Positions 41,164-50,261 of a stretch of DNA of 64,000 bases are shown here, piece by piece; the first letter of the stretch is position 1, and each line of letters begins with the position of its first letter. Below the pieces are notes generated by a model that saw only the letters and a program-made list of their open reading frames with translations, ran no database searches and was not told the origin of the DNA. Origin of the DNA: Streptomyces griseosporeus (lineage in GTDB: Bacteria > Actinomycetota > Actinomycetes > Streptomycetales > Streptomycetaceae); NCBI RefSeq assembly GCF_014656055.1, contig NZ_BNBR01000004.1:821081-885080 (forward strand), in the 5' to 3' direction. A program made the position numbers and the translations under genes.

Positions 41164-42596
41164 TGCTCGCCGGGGAACTCCGGCTCGCCGGAACCGACGT
41201 CACCGTGCTGGAACGCCATCCCCGCCGCACCGGCGAGTCACGGGGGATCGGCCTGACCATCGGCACCATGGAGGTGTTCGACCAGCGCGGACTCCTGGGC
41301 AGGCTCGGCCCCTACGAGACGAGCGGCATGGGGCACTTCGGCGGCGTGCCGCTGGACATGAGTGTCCTCGGGCGGGCCCACGAGGCCGCCCGCACGGTCC
41401 CGCAGTCGGTGACCGAGGAGGCCCTGGAGTCCTGGGCGCGCGACCTCGGCGCCGACATCCGGCGCGGACACGAGTTCGTGTCGTACGAGGACACGGGCGA
41501 CGGACTGACCGTGACGGTCCGTCACCCGGGCGGCGAGGAGCGGATCCACACCCGCTACCTCGTCGGCTGCGACGGCGGGCGCAGCTCTGTGCGCAAGGCG
41601 GCGGGGTTCGACTTCCCCGGCACCGCCGCCACCACCGAGATGTTGCTGGCCGACGTGCGCGGAGTCGACCTGGAGCCGCGCATGACCGGCCAGCACGTCG
41701 GCGGCGGGTTCGTGATGGTCGCCAAGCTGGCCGGCGGCATCCACCGGCTCATCGTCGGCGAGCACGGCATACCGCCCCGCCGGCGCACCGAGCCGCCCGC
41801 CTTCGCCGAGGTCGCCGACCTGTGGAAGCGGCTCACGGGCGAGGACGTCTCGCACGCGGAGCCCGTCTGGGTCAGCGCCTTCGGCAACGCCACCCGGCAG
41901 GTCACCGAGTACCGGCGCGGCCGGGTCCTGCTCGCCGGCGACTCCGCGCACGTGCACCTGCCCGCGGGCGGGCAGGGCATGAACACCAGCGTCCAGGACG
42001 CGCACAACCTCGGCTGGAAACTCGCGGCGGTGCTGCGCGGGGACACCCCCGAGGAGCTGCTCGACACCTACCACGGCGAACGCCACGAGGTGGGCCGCGC
42101 CCTGCTCGCCAACACCCGCGCCCAGAGCCTGCTGGTGCTGGGCGGCGAGGAGGCCCAGCCGCTGCGTGACGTGCTGGCCGAGCTGATCGCCTACCCCGAG
42201 GTCACCCGGCACCTCGCGGCCAAGGTCAGCGGCCTGGACATCCGCTACGACGTCGGCGGCGGCACCCACCCGCTGCTCGGCCGGCGCATGCCGCACCTGC
42301 CGGTGACGACGGCGAGCGGGCCGACCAGCAGCACCGCGCTGCTGCGCACCGGGCGCGGGGTGCTCCTCGACCTGGAGGACAACGCCGTGCTGCGCCGCCG
42401 CGCGCACGCCTGGCGCGACCGCGTCGACGTCGTCACCGCCACCCCCGGCGCGCTGCCCGAGGACAGCCCGCTGGCCGGCACCGCCGCGGTGCTGCTGCGC
42501 CCCGACGGCTACGTCGCCTGGGCCGCACCCGGCAGCCACCGCGACCTGAACTCCGCCCTGACCCGCTGGTTCGGGCCGGGCCTGGGACGGCGCTGA
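41118..42596 (+). CDS. FAD-dependent aromatic hydroxylase (PgaE/UrdE/JadH-like)
   Basis: A 492-residue class A flavoprotein monooxygenase. The FAD dinucleotide motif is VVVVGAGPAGLMLAGELR; the second motif is LVGCDGGRSSVRKAAG; the third is RVLLAGDSAHVHLPAGGQGMN. The thioredoxin-like C-terminal domain is present. In angucycline pathways this enzyme hydroxylates C-12 of prejadomycin/UWM6 and can start the later ring chemistry. AAGGAGAGG precedes the ATG. Stop and next start share one base (TGATG), so it is coupled to the fused gene downstream. Confidence 0.92.
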   Translation: MDASVVVVGAGPAGLMLAGELRLAGTDVTVLERHPRRTGESRGIGLTIGTMEVFDQRGLLGRLGPYETSGMGHFGGVPLDMSVLGRAHEAARTVPQSVTEEALESWARDLGADIRRGHEFVSYEDTGDGLTVTVRHPGGEERIHTRYLVGCDGGRSSVRKAAGFDFPGTAATTEMLLADVRGVDLEPRMTGQHVGGGFVMVAKLAGGIHRLIVGEHGIPPRRRTEPPAFAEVADLWKRLTGEDVSHAEPVWVSAFGNATRQVTEYRRGRVLLAGDSAHVHLPAGGQGMNTSVQDAHNLGWKLAAVLRGDTPEELLDTYHGERHEVGRALLANTRAQSLLVLGGEEAQPLRDVLAELIAYPEVTRHLAAKVSGLDIRYDVGGGTHPLLGRRMPHLPVTTASGPTSSTALLRTGRGVLLDLEDNAVLRRRAHAWRDRVDVVTATPGALPEDSPLAGTAAVLLRPDGYVAWAAPGSHRDLNSALTRWFGPGLGRR

Positions 42597-44605
42597 TGGC
42601 ACGGCAGACACCCGACGCGGACGTCCTCGTCGTCGGCGCCGGACCCGTGGGGCTGTTCCTCGCGGCCGAGCTGCGCGCCGAGGGCGCCCACACCGTCGTA
42701 CTGGAACGGCTTCCCGAGCCGACCGGAGAGTCGCGGGCCTCCGTCCTGCACGCCAGGACCATGGAGATCTTCGCCGACCGGGGCTTCCTGCCGAAGCTCG
42801 GCGAGCTGCCGCCCGTGGGCGCCGGCCACTTCGGCGGGCTGCGTCTGGACCTGGCCGACGCCGCCCCGGACCACCCGTACGCCGGGCAGTGGGAGTGCCT
42901 GCAGTACCACCTGGAGGCCGAACTCGAACGCCACGCCCGCGACCTGGGCGCCGACATCCGGCGCGGCCACACCCTCACCGGGCTGTCGCAGTCCGGCGAC
43001 GGCGTCCGCGCCGAGGTGCGCCGGCCGGACGGCACCCGGTACACCCTCACGGCCGGCTACCTGGCCGGCTGCGACGGCGAACGCAGCACCGTGCGCGACC
43101 TCGCCGGCTTCGAACTCGCCGGGCACGAGGCGGACAAGGTGATGCTGCGCGCCGACATCGCGGGCGTCGAGCTGGACAACCGGCGCCTGCAGCGGTTCCC
43201 CGACGGCATCGCCACCGCCTACCGCAGGCCCGACGGCACCACCCGGCTGATGGTGCACCGGTTCGGCGAACAGCCCGCCGGCGAGGTGACCTTCGAGCAG
43301 GTCGTCACCGCGTGGGCGGCCGTGACCGGCGAGGACATCGGTCACGGACGGGCCCTGTGGCTCAACCGGTTCGACAACGCCTCCCGGCAGGTCACCGAGT
43401 ACCGGCGCGGCCGGGTGCTGCTCGCCGGTGACGCCGCGCACCAGCAGATGCCGGTCGGCGGACAGGCCGTCAACCTCGGCCTGCAGGACGCGGCCAACCT
43501 CGGCTGGAAGCTCGCCCGGGTGGCCACCGGGCAGGCCCGGCTCGCACTGCTCGACACCTATCACGCCGAGCGGCACCCGGTCGGCGCGCGCACCCTCGCC
43601 CACATCCGGGCCCAGGCCCACCTGCTGTTCGGCACCGAGGAGGTCACCGCGCTCCGTGACGTCTTCGGCGAGCTGCTGGAGTTCGCCGGCGTCCGCCGCC
43701 ACCTCGCCCGCGCGATCAGCGGCCTCGACGTCACGGAACAGCCCCGGCCCGACCGGCCGGCCGAGCCCGCGCCGCACACCGGCGGCCGGGCCCGGCCCCT
43801 CCGCCCGCACCCCTCGCACACCCACCCATCCGGAAGGTCAACCGTGGACAGGCTCACCGACAAGACCGCCCTCGTGACCGGTTCCAGCCGCGGCATCGGC
43901 AGGGCGACGGCGATCCGGCTCGCCCGCGAGGGCGCGCTGGTCGCGGTGCACTACACGGCCAACCAGGCGGCGGCCGAGGAGACCGTCGAACTCATCGAGA
44001 AGGAAGGCGGCAGCGCCTTCACCGTCCGCGCCGAACTCGGCGTCCCCGGCGACGTGCACGAACTCTTCCTCGGCCTCGAACGCGGCCTGAAGGAGCGCAC
44101 CGGCGACACCCGCCTGGACATCCTGGTCAACAACGCGGCCGTCACCTCGACGGGCGCGGCGCCGGAGGACCTCACCCCCGAGGAGTTCGACCGCTACTTC
44201 GCCGTGAACGCCAAGGCGCCGTACTTCCTCGTGCAGCGCGCGATCGGGCAGATGCCCAGCGGCGGGCGCATCGTGAACATCACCTCGGGCGTCACCCGCA
44301 CCGCCGTCCCCGACCAGCTGGCGTACGCCATGACCAAGGGCGCGATCGAGCAGCTCACCTTCCACCTGGCGCGGATCCTCGCCCCGCGCGGCATCACCAT
44401 CAACAGCGTGGCGCCGGGCATCACGGACAACGGCAGCGCCCTCTTCGACAACCCCGAGGCCGTCAAGGCGATGGCCCAGCTGTCGGCCTTCAACCGGGTC
44501 GGCGAGGCCGGTGACGTCGCCGACGTCATCACCTTCCTCACCACCGACGAGGCCCGCTGGATCACGGGCGCCTTCATCGACGCCACCGGCGGCACCCTCA
44601 GCTGA
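42596..44605 (+). CDS. Fused FAD hydroxylase-SDR reductase (PgaM/UrdM-like)
   Basis: A 669-residue fusion. Residues 1-385 are an FAD monooxygenase (DVLVVGAGPVGLFLAAEL, LAGCDGERSTVRDLAG, RVLLAGDAAHQQMPVGGQ) that lacks most of the C-terminal thioredoxin-like domain. A Pro/His-rich linker (about 385-415) leads to an SDR domain (417-669) with VTGSSRGIGRATAI, the catalytic Ser in VNITSGVT and YAMTK. In PgaM/UrdM the hydroxylase acts at C-12b and the SDR reduces C-6. An internal GTG at 43844 with GGAAGG 6 bp upstream opens the SDR domain exactly, so a free reductase of 253 residues is also likely made. Confidence 0.93.
   Translation: MARQTPDADVLVVGAGPVGLFLAAELRAEGAHTVVLERLPEPTGESRASVLHARTMEIFADRGFLPKLGELPPVGAGHFGGLRLDLADAAPDHPYAGQWECLQYHLEAELERHARDLGADIRRGHTLTGLSQSGDGVRAEVRRPDGTRYTLTAGYLAGCDGERSTVRDLAGFELAGHEADKVMLRADIAGVELDNRRLQRFPDGIATAYRRPDGTTRLMVHRFGEQPAGEVTFEQVVTAWAAVTGEDIGHGRALWLNRFDNASRQVTEYRRGRVLLAGDAAHQQMPVGGQAVNLGLQDAANLGWKLARVATGQARLALLDTYHAERHPVGARTLAHIRAQAHLLFGTEEVTALRDVFGELLEFAGVRRHLARAISGLDVTEQPRPDRPAEPAPHTGGRARPLRPHPSHTHPSGRSTVDRLTDKTALVTGSSRGIGRATAIRLAREGALVAVHYTANQAAAEETVELIEKEGGSAFTVRAELGVPGDVHELFLGLERGLKERTGDTRLDILVNNAAVTSTGAAPEDLTPEEFDRYFAVNAKAPYFLVQRAIGQMPSGGRIVNITSGVTRTAVPDQLAYAMTKGAIEQLTFHLARILAPRGITINSVAPGITDNGSALFDNPEAVKAMAQLSAFNRVGEAGDVADVITFLTTDEARWITGAFIDATGGTLS
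43832..43846 (+). promoter_or_regulatory. Internal ribosome binding site and GTG start of the SDR domain
   Basis: GGAAGG at 43832-43837 is followed after 6 bp by an in-frame GTG (43844), giving VDRLTDKTALVTG. This opening matches the N-terminus of the free-standing paralogue at 49484 (MSRLKNKTALVTG). The site allows a separate 253-residue reductase to be made from within the fused gene. Confidence 0.75.
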
Positions 44606-44641
44606 GCCACCCGCACCCGTTTCCACCCGTGAGAGGGAGTC

Positions 44642-45406
44642 ATGTCCGCCAAGACCCCCCGCTACGCCGTCGTCACCGGCGGCAACAAGGGCATCGGCCG
44701 CGAGATCGTCCGGCAGCTCGCCGAGCGCGGCCTGGTCGTCTACCTCGGCGCCCGCGACGAGCAGCGTGGCCGCGCCGCCGAGAGCGACCTGCGCGCCGAC
44801 GGCCTCGACGTGCGGTTCCTGCACCTCGACGTCACCGACGACAAGAGCGTCGCCCTCGCCGCCGAACGGCTGCACGAGGAGGCAGGCGTCCTGCACGTCC
44901 TGGTCAACAACGCCGGCATCGGCGGCCCCATGCAGCCGCCCAGCGAGACCCCCACCGAGCAGGTGCGCACGGTCTACGAGACCAACGTGTTCGGCGTCAT
45001 CACCGTCACCAACGCGCTGCTGCCCCTGCTGCGCCGGGCCGGTTCCGCCCGGATCGTCAACGTCAGCAGCGCCATCGGCTCCCTGTCGGCGGCGGCCGCG
45101 AACCACGACCCGACGGGCGTGCACCCGCCGGGCGAGTTCCCCGTCATGCTGTCGTACGCCACCTCCAAGAGCGCGCTCAACGCGGTCACCCTGACGTACG
45201 CCAACGAACTGCGCGGCACCGGCATCCTCGTCAACGCGGCCTCGCCGGGATTCGTCGCCACCGACATCAACGGGCACCACGGCGTGCTCACCCCGCAGCA
45301 GGGCGCACGCATCCCCGTGCTGCTGGCGACCCTCGGCGACGACGGGCCGACCGCCGCCTTCCTCGGCGAGGACGGCACCCCCGAGGGGCAGGTGCTGCCC
45401 TGGTGA
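44642..45406 (+). CDS. SDR, carbonyl-reductase-like
   Basis: A 254-residue SDR with VVTGGNKGIGREIVRQLAE as NADPH motif, VLVNNAGIGG, the catalytic Ser in VNVSSAIGSL and SYATSKSALN for Tyr/Lys. An insert of about 18 residues (AANHDPTGVHPPGEFPV) between Ser and Tyr is typical of carbonyl-reductase-type SDRs. It probably reduces a ketone on the polyketide skeleton. GAGAGGGAG precedes the ATG. The stop overlaps the MFS start (GTGA). Confidence 0.88.
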   Translation: MSAKTPRYAVVTGGNKGIGREIVRQLAERGLVVYLGARDEQRGRAAESDLRADGLDVRFLHLDVTDDKSVALAAERLHEEAGVLHVLVNNAGIGGPMQPPSETPTEQVRTVYETNVFGVITVTNALLPLLRRAGSARIVNVSSAIGSLSAAAANHDPTGVHPPGEFPVMLSYATSKSALNAVTLTYANELRGTGILVNAASPGFVATDINGHHGVLTPQQGARIPVLLATLGDDGPTAAFLGEDGTPEGQVLPW

Positions 45407-46614
45407 CCGGCGCCCTCCTCGACCCGCCCGCGGTGCGGGCCGGCTGGACGGCACGGCAGTGGACCAGGCTGCTGGTGCTGTCCGGCAACATGCTGCTGGA
45501 CGCCGTCGAGGTGTCCGTCGTGCTGATCGCCCTGCCCGCCGTCGCCGCCCGGTACGGCCTCACGCCCTGGGGCGCCCAGTGGCTGATGAGCGGCTTCGCG
45601 CTCGGCTTCGCCGCGCTGCTGCTGCTCGGCCCGGCCCTGTGCGCCCGCATCGGGCGGCGGCGCGCCTACCTGGGCGCCATGCTGCTGTTCGTCCTCGCCT
45701 CCCTCGCGGGCGGCGTCGTCGACGGCCCGGCGCTCCTGGTGGCCGTCCGGGTGGTCAAGGGCTGCTGCGCGGCCCTGACCGCACCGATGGGCCTCGCCCT
45801 CATCAACGACCTGTTCCCCGAGGGTCCCGAGCGGCGGCGGGCGCTGTCGGTCTACTCGCTGTCCGGCGCGGCCGGCTTCACCGCCGGCCTGCTGCTCGCC
45901 GGTGCGCTGCTGGCGAGCGACTGGCGCTGGGTGTTCGTCTTCCCCGCGCCCGTCGCCCTGGTGCTGCTGGTGTGCGGGCTGTTCGTCCTGCCGCGCGGGC
46001 GGGGCGGCACCCCGCCCGGGCCGCCGCGCCCGGCGCTGCTGAAGCAGGGGGCGCTGCTGCGCTCCGCGCTGGGCGCCGCCTCGCTCAACGGCACCTACCA
46101 GGCCCTGCTGGTGCTGATGGTCTTCCAGATGCACGACGACTTTGGCTGGAGCGCCTGGCGGACCGCCCTCGCCCTGCTGCCCGCGTGCGTCCCGCTGGCG
46201 CTGACCGTCCCCTTCGCGGGCCGGTTCATCGCCCGGTACGGCACCCGCCGGCTCATCGCCGCCGGCGCGCTCTTCCCGCTCCTCGGCTACGGCCTCTGTC
46301 TGGCCCGGCCGGACGGCAGCCCGTACGCCGTCGGCACGCTGCCGGTCCTGCTGCTGGTCGAGGCGGGCTTCTGCTGCGCGTTCGTCGCCCTGAACGCGCA
46401 GGCGACGGCGGGCTTCGAGGCCGCCGACCGGGGCGCGGCGGTGTCGTTGTACCAGACGTGCGTCCAGCTCGGCGCCGCGGTGCTGCTGCCCCTGGTGGCG
46501 CTGCTCCTGACCCACGGCGACGGCCCCCGCCCCGCCCTGGCCCTCATCACGGCCGTAGGGGCCCTGGGCCTCGCCGCCGCCCTGGCACACCGCCCGGCCC
46601 GCAGCGGGCGGTGA
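45403..46614 (+). CDS. MFS exporter (cluster self-resistance candidate)
   Basis: A 403-residue membrane protein with about 12 helices. LLVLSGNMLLDAVEVSVVLIALPAVAARYGL resembles helix 1 of DHA-type exporters, and ALCARIGRRRAYLGAMLLF is the motif A loop. It starts at a GTG that overlaps the preceding SDR stop by 4 bp and so belongs to the tailoring operon. Export of the product is the likely role. It is shorter than the 14-helix transporters at the left end of the window. Confidence 0.87.
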   Translation: MTGALLDPPAVRAGWTARQWTRLLVLSGNMLLDAVEVSVVLIALPAVAARYGLTPWGAQWLMSGFALGFAALLLLGPALCARIGRRRAYLGAMLLFVLASLAGGVVDGPALLVAVRVVKGCCAALTAPMGLALINDLFPEGPERRRALSVYSLSGAAGFTAGLLLAGALLASDWRWVFVFPAPVALVLLVCGLFVLPRGRGGTPPGPPRPALLKQGALLRSALGAASLNGTYQALLVLMVFQMHDDFGWSAWRTALALLPACVPLALTVPFAGRFIARYGTRRLIAAGALFPLLGYGLCLARPDGSPYAVGTLPVLLLVEAGFCCAFVALNAQATAGFEAADRGAAVSLYQTCVQLGAAVLLPLVALLLTHGDGPRPALALITAVGALGLAAALAHRPARSGR

Positions 46615-46724
46615 CCCGCACTCCGACCCGTTCACCACCCCACGCACGCCCTTCGCCCCCCACAGCTCACCCCCACCCCCCACGCCCACCACTCCACCTT
46701 CACCACCACGGAGGCATACCGACC

Positions 46725-47756
46725 ATGGCCGACGTAGCGCACGAGAGCGCCCCGAACCCCGGCCCGATCATGGGGCTGATCCTCGGCGCCTGGCAGTCGC
46801 GCATGCTGCTGGCAGCCGTCGAGCACGACATCTTCACCGAACTGTCCAAGGGAGCGGCGACCTCCGCCGAACTGGCCGGGCGGATCGGCCTGGTGGAGCG
46901 CCCCACCAACGACCTGCTCGCCGGCCTCGCCCACCTCGGGCTGCTGGAGTCGGCGGACGGCACGTTCACCAACTCCGCCGTCGCCGACGCCTTCCTGGTC
47001 CGCGGCCGGCCCGCCTACCTCGGCGGCTACCTGCACTTCTGCGAGCAGGAGCTGAACCCGGCGTGGAACGGCCTGGCCGACTCGCTGCGCACCGGCCGGC
47101 CGCAGAACCGGGCCGCCGTGGAGGGCAACCCGTACGACACCCTGTACGCGGACGCCGACGCCACCGACGGCTTCCTGGACAGCATGGACCTGCTCAACGC
47201 GCCGATCGCGGCGGCCCTGAGCCGCTTCGACTGGAGCGGCTACACCTCCTTCGTCGACATCGGTGGCGCCCGCGGCAACTTCGCGCACCAGATCGTCACC
47301 CACAACCCCCACCTCAAGGGCGCCGTCTTCGACCTGCCGCCCCTGGAGCCGGCCTTTCGCCGGCACATGGACCGCCTCGGCGACACCCCGGCGCCGATCA
47401 CCTTCCACGGCGGCGACTTCTTCAAGGACGACCTGCCCGCGGCCGACGTCCTGGTCTTCGGCCACGTGCTGCACAACTGGGGCGTCGACGACCGCGTGAC
47501 GCTGCTGAAGCGGGCCTACGACGCGCTGAAGCCCGGCGGCGCCGTCTTCGTCTACGACCCGATGGCCGGCGGGCAGCAGCCGTCGATGCACGGCGCGCTG
47601 GCCGGTCTCACCATGCTCGTCTGGTCCCGCGGCGGCCACGAGTACACCGCCGACGAACTCCACGGCTGGCTGCGCGAGGCGGGCTTCTGGCCGGAGACCG
47701 TCGAGGTCGACGGCCTGCACGACGACGTCCTGGTCATCGGCCGCAAGGCCGAGTGA
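46725..47756 (+). CDS. O-methyltransferase (family 2, TcmN/carminomycin-OMT-like)
   Basis: A 343-residue enzyme. The N-terminal winged-helix dimerisation domain (about 10-100) includes LAGRIGLVERPTNDLLAGLAHLGLLES. The SAM site reads FVDIGGARGNFAHQIV, where the usual G-G-G/S has an Ala-Arg variation; HVLHNWGVDDRVTLLKRA holds the likely catalytic His. It is the only methyltransferase seen in the tailoring region and probably methylates a phenolic OH. GGAGG lies 10 bp before the ATG. The SAM-regeneration genes at 59.7-64 kb would serve it. Confidence 0.9.
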   Translation: MADVAHESAPNPGPIMGLILGAWQSRMLLAAVEHDIFTELSKGAATSAELAGRIGLVERPTNDLLAGLAHLGLLESADGTFTNSAVADAFLVRGRPAYLGGYLHFCEQELNPAWNGLADSLRTGRPQNRAAVEGNPYDTLYADADATDGFLDSMDLLNAPIAAALSRFDWSGYTSFVDIGGARGNFAHQIVTHNPHLKGAVFDLPPLEPAFRRHMDRLGDTPAPITFHGGDFFKDDLPAADVLVFGHVLHNWGVDDRVTLLKRAYDALKPGGAVFVYDPMAGGQQPSMHGALAGLTMLVWSRGGHEYTADELHGWLREAGFWPETVEVDGLHDDVLVIGRKAE

Positions 47757-47782
47757 CGCCCTTGGAACCCCAGGAGCCCACC

Positions 47783-48463
47783 ATGCCCCGCACATCCGAC
47801 ACCCGGCCGGTCCTCGGCCGTCCCGACGCCACCGCAGCGCTGGTCGAGGAGGTCGTCGACGGCGACCCCGAGAAGCTGCGGGCCGCCACCGCCGCGGTCC
47901 TGCGGCACTGGGACTCCGCCGAGTGGCCGGCGGGCCTGCTGGCCGTGTCCCTGTTCACCGGCACCGACGACACGTCGCTGCTGGTCTACTCGCAGTGGTC
48001 GGCGCGCGCCGGGCACGGCGACGACCTGCCGGCGGCGTTCGACGCCCTGCGGCCCGACTGGCGGGCGCTGGGCTACACCCCCGGCGAGCCCCGGGTGTTC
48101 GAGCTGTACCGGCGGGTGCAGCCGGCCGTACTGCCCGATCCGCTGCCGCCCGTCGGGTGCTACCCGGCCGCGTTCTTCTCGATGAACGACGGCCAGACGG
48201 CCCGCGCCTGGGTCGACGGCCTGCTCGGCACCGAGGAGGAGACCATCGGCGAGGACCGCGCCTACCCCGGGGCCATCGCCGCCAACTTCCACGTATCGGC
48301 GGACGACTCGGGCATCTTCCTGTTGTCCGAGTGGGCCTCGGAGGCGGAGGCGCTGGTGCACATCAAGGCGGAGATCGAGCCGCTCCTGGAGTACATGGGG
48401 CAGGCCGAGGCCGGACCGGGCCGCCGCTACACCTTCCACGCCACCGCCGCCACGGCCGGCTGA
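47783..48463 (+). CDS. Didomain antibiotic-biosynthesis-monooxygenase (ABM)-like protein
   Basis: A 226-residue protein with two related ferredoxin-like halves. The cores AVSLFTGTDDTSLLVYSQW (about residue 57) and NFHVSADDSGIFLLSEW (about residue 170) align with each other. ABM proteins are cofactor-independent oxygenases or lyases of aromatic polyketides; relatives act in quinone formation and ring opening. The exact step is not predictable. It follows the methyltransferase after 26 bp with CAGGAG before the ATG. Confidence 0.82.
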   Translation: MPRTSDTRPVLGRPDATAALVEEVVDGDPEKLRAATAAVLRHWDSAEWPAGLLAVSLFTGTDDTSLLVYSQWSARAGHGDDLPAAFDALRPDWRALGYTPGEPRVFELYRRVQPAVLPDPLPPVGCYPAAFFSMNDGQTARAWVDGLLGTEEETIGEDRAYPGAIAANFHVSADDSGIFLLSEWASEAEALVHIKAEIEPLLEYMGQAEAGPGRRYTFHATAATAG

Positions 48464-48489
48464 GAACCACACAGACGAAGGACAGCATT

Positions 48490-49407
48490 GTGTCTACCCG
48501 CGAAGTCGTCTTCGGCTTCGGTGCGCACAGCACCATCGACCAGGGGCCGGAGCTGCTCGACATGGCCCGGCTGGCCGACCGCGAGGGGCTCGACCTCTTC
48601 TCCCTCTCCGACCACCCCTACATCGGCCAGCGCCTCGACGCGTACGCCACCGTCGGGTTCGTCCTCGGCCGCACCCAGCGGCTGGCCGGGTTCGCGAACG
48701 TGAGCAATGTGCCGCTGCGGCCCCCGGCCATGCTGGCGCGCACCGTGACCACGCTGTCCGCGCTCTCCGGCGGCCGTGTCGTGCTCGGCTTCGGCGCCGG
48801 CGGGCTGTGGGAGCGGATCGCCGACATGGGCCGGGAGCCGCTCACCCCGGGTGAGGCCGTCGAGGCCTTCGAGGAGGCGGTCGTCCTCATCCGGAAGCTG
48901 TGCGGCGGCGGCCCGCCGGTCACCTTCGAGGGCCGCCACTACCACGTGCGGCAGATCGAGCCCGCCCCGGTGCCCGCGCCGCCGGTGTGGACCGGGTCGG
49001 TGGGCCGCAAGTCCCTGGCCGCCACCGGCCGGGTGGCCGACGGCTGGATCCCCGGCCACGCCGCGGACTGGCTCAGCCCGCGCTACCGGGCCTCCCGGCC
49101 CGTCATCGACGAGGCGGCCAAGGCCGTGGGCCGCGACCCGCGCGAGGTCCGCACCATCTTCAACTTCCCCGGCCGGATCACCGACCGGCCGCTGTCCGTC
49201 ACCCGCGACCCGGACGGCCGCTGGATCGGCGGCAGCGTCGAGCAGTGGGTGGAGGAGCTGACCGGAGCGGTCCTCGAACACGACGCGGGCGGCTTCATGC
49301 TCTTCTCGCCCCGCGGCGGCACCCCGGACATGGCCTCCCTCGGCCGCTGGGCCGGCCAGATCGTCCCGGCGGTCCGCGAGGCCGTCGCCCGGCACCGCGG
49401 CCAGTGA
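48490..49407 (+). CDS. Luciferase-like (LLM) F420/FMN-dependent oxidoreductase
   Basis: A 305-residue TIM-barrel flavoenzyme. ARLADREGLDLFSLSDHPYIG and LARTVTTLSALSGGRVVLGFGAGG are the bacterial-luciferase-family segments; VWTGSVGRKSLAATGRVADGWIP is typical of F420-type members. It could oxidise or reduce a quinone or enone intermediate. It starts at a GTG (ACGAAGGACAG upstream) and lies 26 bp after the ABM gene. The sibling enzyme at 52524 belongs to a different LLM branch. Confidence 0.86.
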   Translation: MSTREVVFGFGAHSTIDQGPELLDMARLADREGLDLFSLSDHPYIGQRLDAYATVGFVLGRTQRLAGFANVSNVPLRPPAMLARTVTTLSALSGGRVVLGFGAGGLWERIADMGREPLTPGEAVEAFEEAVVLIRKLCGGGPPVTFEGRHYHVRQIEPAPVPAPPVWTGSVGRKSLAATGRVADGWIPGHAADWLSPRYRASRPVIDEAAKAVGRDPREVRTIFNFPGRITDRPLSVTRDPDGRWIGGSVEQWVEELTGAVLEHDAGGFMLFSPRGGTPDMASLGRWAGQIVPAVREAVARHRGQ

Positions 49408-49483
49408 CCTGCCGCGTCCCGTACCCCGGTTCTCCGAACCCCGTTTCACCCCCCAACTCACCCTGAATCACGAAGGGCTTTCC

Positions 49484-50251
49484 ATGAGCAGGCTGAAGAA
49501 CAAGACGGCACTCGTCACCGGCGCCAGCCGGGGCATCGGGCGCGGCATCGCGCTCCGGCTGGCCCAGGACGGGGCGCTCGTCGCGGTGAACTACTCGGCC
49601 AACGAGGCCGCGGCGAAGGAGACGGTGGCCCTCATCGAGGAGGCGGGCGGCCGTGCCTTCACCGTGCAGGCCGAACTGGGCAAGCCCGGCGCGGTGGAGC
49701 AGCTGCTGGCCGGCGTGGAGGCCGGGCTGGTCGAGCACACCGGCTCCCGGACGCTGGACATCCTCGTGAACAACGCAGCCGCCACCGGCTTCGCCGGGAC
49801 CGGCCCCCACTCGGTCACCGAGGAGATCCTCGACAACTGCTACAACATCAACGCCAAGGCGCCGTTCCTGCTCATCCAGAAGGCACTGGACCTGATCCCC
49901 GACGGCGGCCACATCGTCAACGTCTCCTCCGGCGTCACGCACTCCGCGTTCCCGATCCAGATCGCCTACGCGATGAGCAAGGCCGCCCTGGAGCAGATCA
50001 CGCTGCACATGGCCCCGGTCCTGGCGCCGCGGAACATCACCATCAACACGGTGGCCCCCGGCATCACCAACAACGGCGACCCGGTGTTCGAGGACCCCGA
50101 GGCGGTCAAGCAGATGGCCGCCCTGTCGGTGTTCAACCGGGTCGGCGAGGTGTCCGAGGTCGCCGACATCGTCGCGTTCGTCGCCTCCGACGAGGCCCGC
50201 TGGATCACCGGGGCGTTCGTCGACGCCACCGGCGGCACCCTTCTGCGCTGA
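49484..50251 (+). CDS. SDR reductase, free-standing paralogue of the fused SDR domain (LanV/UrdMred-like)
   Basis: A 255-residue SDR with VTGASRGIGRGIALRLAQ, VNVSSGVTHSA and AYAMSKAALEQ. By eye it is about 60% identical to the SDR domain of the fusion protein (43844-44605) along its whole length, for example both end in WITGAF.DATGGTL. LanV/UrdMred enzymes reduce C-6 of angucyclines. A second copy suggests a duplicated and possibly divergent step. AAGGG lies 9 bp before the ATG. It is the first gene after a 76-bp gap. Confidence 0.9.
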   Translation: MSRLKNKTALVTGASRGIGRGIALRLAQDGALVAVNYSANEAAAKETVALIEEAGGRAFTVQAELGKPGAVEQLLAGVEAGLVEHTGSRTLDILVNNAAATGFAGTGPHSVTEEILDNCYNINAKAPFLLIQKALDLIPDGGHIVNVSSGVTHSAFPIQIAYAMSKAALEQITLHMAPVLAPRNITINTVAPGITNNGDPVFEDPEAVKQMAALSVFNRVGEVSEVADIVAFVASDEARWITGAFVDATGGTLLR

Positions 50252-50261
50252 GGAGCCCCGC

